From: Sorlinia euscelidii
GTDB taxonomy: Bacteria; Pseudomonadota; Alphaproteobacteria; Acetobacterales; Acetobacteraceae
Assembly (NCBI RefSeq): GCF_036452155.1
Contig: NZ_JAWJZY010000006.1
Direction: 5' to 3' (one strand)
DNA: 64,000 bases
The notes under the pieces: model-generated
Seen by the model: the letters and a program-made list of their open reading frames with translations, nothing else
The model's database searches: none
Told to the model about the DNA's origin: nothing
In this document: piece by piece, positions 63,061 through 64,000 of the stretch
Numbering within the stretch: the first letter of the stretch is position 1
Layout of the letters: each line of letters opens with the position of its first letter
Position numbers and translations under genes: made by a program

Positions 63061-64000
63061 CAGGCGCGCCTCGGGCGCAGCGCTTCATTATTGCTGGCCT
63101 GTTTCTGCTGCGCCTGGATAAGCTGAACCTGCTGTAGCAGCTCCTGCATTTTATCGCGCAGCGCCAGCATGGCGTCCTCCTGCTTTTTGGAAAGTTTCTC
63201 GACCAGGCTGGCGGTCAGTTTGTCGCTATCCGCGCCTGAAAGCCCGCCCAGCATCTCCGTCAGGCGCTGAAAGTCATCCGCATAACCCGTGCCGGAGCCC
63301 CAATATTTCTGGGAGAGGCGCAAAGTCGTTTCCATATCGCCCTGGAAGCGACCGAGCGCATCCGAATCCCCCGCCATTGCGGCGTTATAATCCTTCGCGA
63401 CATTGTCATTCGCGACCTTATATTGGTCCTGGATGGAGAGGGGCGAATAATCCGACGTCACCAGACCGCGCGCATAGTCTGTCAGGCTGCCGAAGCTTGT
63501 CGTCAGTGACTGCGCGGCGGAGAGGCTCGCCTGCTTTGCCTGATCCGCATATTGCTTCTGGATGTTCAGCCTCTCCGCGGCGAGGGTTTTATCAAGCTGC
63601 GTTGCCTGGTCGATATAAGCTTGCTGCGACGCATAAGCATCGCCGAGATAATTCTCCCACGATGTTTTAAGCTGCTGCCGCTGCTGCGCCGCCGACACGT
63701 CGAAATTCAGCAGAGCCGCACCCTGATCATCGCCGGTGGCGCTCAGATAGCGTGCTCTTACGGTGTCGGCATTCTGGCTCAGCGTCCCTTCCTGCGTGGC
63801 TTTGCTCTGATCATAAAGCGATTCATATTTCTGGCGGAGGGCGCCGCCATCCAGCCCATACGAATCCGCTTGCTGGGCCGCATCCTCATAGGTCTTTTTA
63901 AGCGCGGCCATTTGATCAACCCACGTCTTCTGACCGCTCGCAAGGGCTTTGAGCAGGTCGGGCATGGTGGTGTTCACAAAGGTCGAGATCGTGTCAAACT
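63060..64000 (-). CDS. C-terminal part of a phage tape-measure-like protein (5' end outside window)
   Basis: Long helical protein entering from the right edge; the frame stays open past 64000. The visible 313 residues are Gln/Ala/Lys-rich coiled coil (QYADQAKQASLSAAQSLTT, KLSKKQEDAMLALRDKMQE). Order before the hub-like and fibre genes fits a tape measure or tail length protein. A GTG at 63977 is internal. The stop is coupled to the next gene by TGATG. Confidence 0.65.
   Translation of the reverse strand, partial: FDTISTFVNTTMPDLLKALASGQKTWVDQMAALKKTYEDAAQQADSYGLDGGALRQKYESLYDQSKATQEGTLSQNADTVRARYLSATGDDQGAALLNFDVSAAQQRQQLKTSWENYLGDAYASQQAYIDQATQLDKTLAAERLNIQKQYADQAKQASLSAAQSLTTSFGSLTDYARGLVTSDYSPLSIQDQYKVANDNVAKDYNAAMAGDSDALGRFQGDMETTLRLSQKYWGSGTGYADDFQRLTEMLGGLSGADSDKLTASLVEKLSKKQEDAMLALRDKMQELLQQVQLIQAQQKQASNNEALRPRRA

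Noticed and set aside
62186..63121. Open frame of 311 codons on the plus strand opposite the hub-like gene
   Set aside because: Arginine/glycine-rich shadow translation with no motif; the minus strand has coupled genes with ribosome binding sites.
1..64000. CRISPR arrays, insertion sequences and rRNA genes
   Set aside because: No regularly spaced repeats, transposase signatures or rRNA sequence were seen on reading the window.

Overview
The window reads as a chromosomal segment of an alphaproteobacterium, most likely an acetic acid bacterium (Acetobacteraceae). The pointers are the ispG-hisS-prfA-prmC-DUF4167 order, a TrcR/DUF1013 regulator, the PhyR/NepR/EcfG general stress response, an NAD-type isocitrate dehydrogenase, GatCAB and CydDC, together with moderately high GC. 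I cannot fix the genus from sequence alone.

Layout. 1-5.5 kb holds isoprenoid and translation genes (ispG, hisS, prfA, prmC). 5.6-11.1 kb holds three tRNAs (Met, Val, Ser), an MscS channel, a large glycine/asparagine-rich RTX-like surface protein, and an orphan 6-phospho-3-hexuloisomerase next to a dehydrogenase remnant. 11.1-24.6 kb holds gatCAB, ruvX, icd, an aminopeptidase-GNAT-prmA-uvrD cluster, a tandem pair of RadC paralogues and purEK. 24.8-32.8 kb holds trcR, a heat-shock-controlled hsp20, rpmE, mscL, secDF, an oxidoreductase and an ABC-F protein. 32.8-37.1 kb is a compact general stress response locus: phyR, two ECF sigma genes, an easily missed 59-codon nepR, and a HisKA_2 sensor kinase. 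37.1-48.8 kb holds cydDC, a lipoprotein, recQ, a PCuAC-like protein, nrdR-nusB-thiL, a GNAT/SDR divergent pair and glucokinase. From about 48.9 kb to the right edge lies part of a prophage or phage-tail-derived island, almost all on the minus strand: tape-measure end, tail/hub proteins, fibres, a likely lysis group, a tail-tube-like protein, an S74 fibre, a CotH-kinase-family protein and an amidase, interrupted by a BrnT/BrnA toxin-antitoxin pair.

A strong cross-cutting signal is that eight genes (prfA, the RTX gene, secD, cydC, glk, the S74 fibre gene, brnT and the tail-hub-like gene) are each broken by what looks like one missing G/C in a run of G/C. Adding one base restores a full-length, family-sized protein every time. 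Several of these genes are essential or near-essential, so base-calling error is the simplest reading. They are annotated here as single genes with a frameshift.

The most interesting biological observations are: the two RadC paralogues with complementary degeneration (one keeps the N-terminal part, the other keeps the JAMM metal site); a near-consensus sigma-32 promoter plus ROSE-like leader in front of hsp20; the two-sigma general stress locus with its small nepR; and a CotH-type atypical kinase embedded in the phage tail module.
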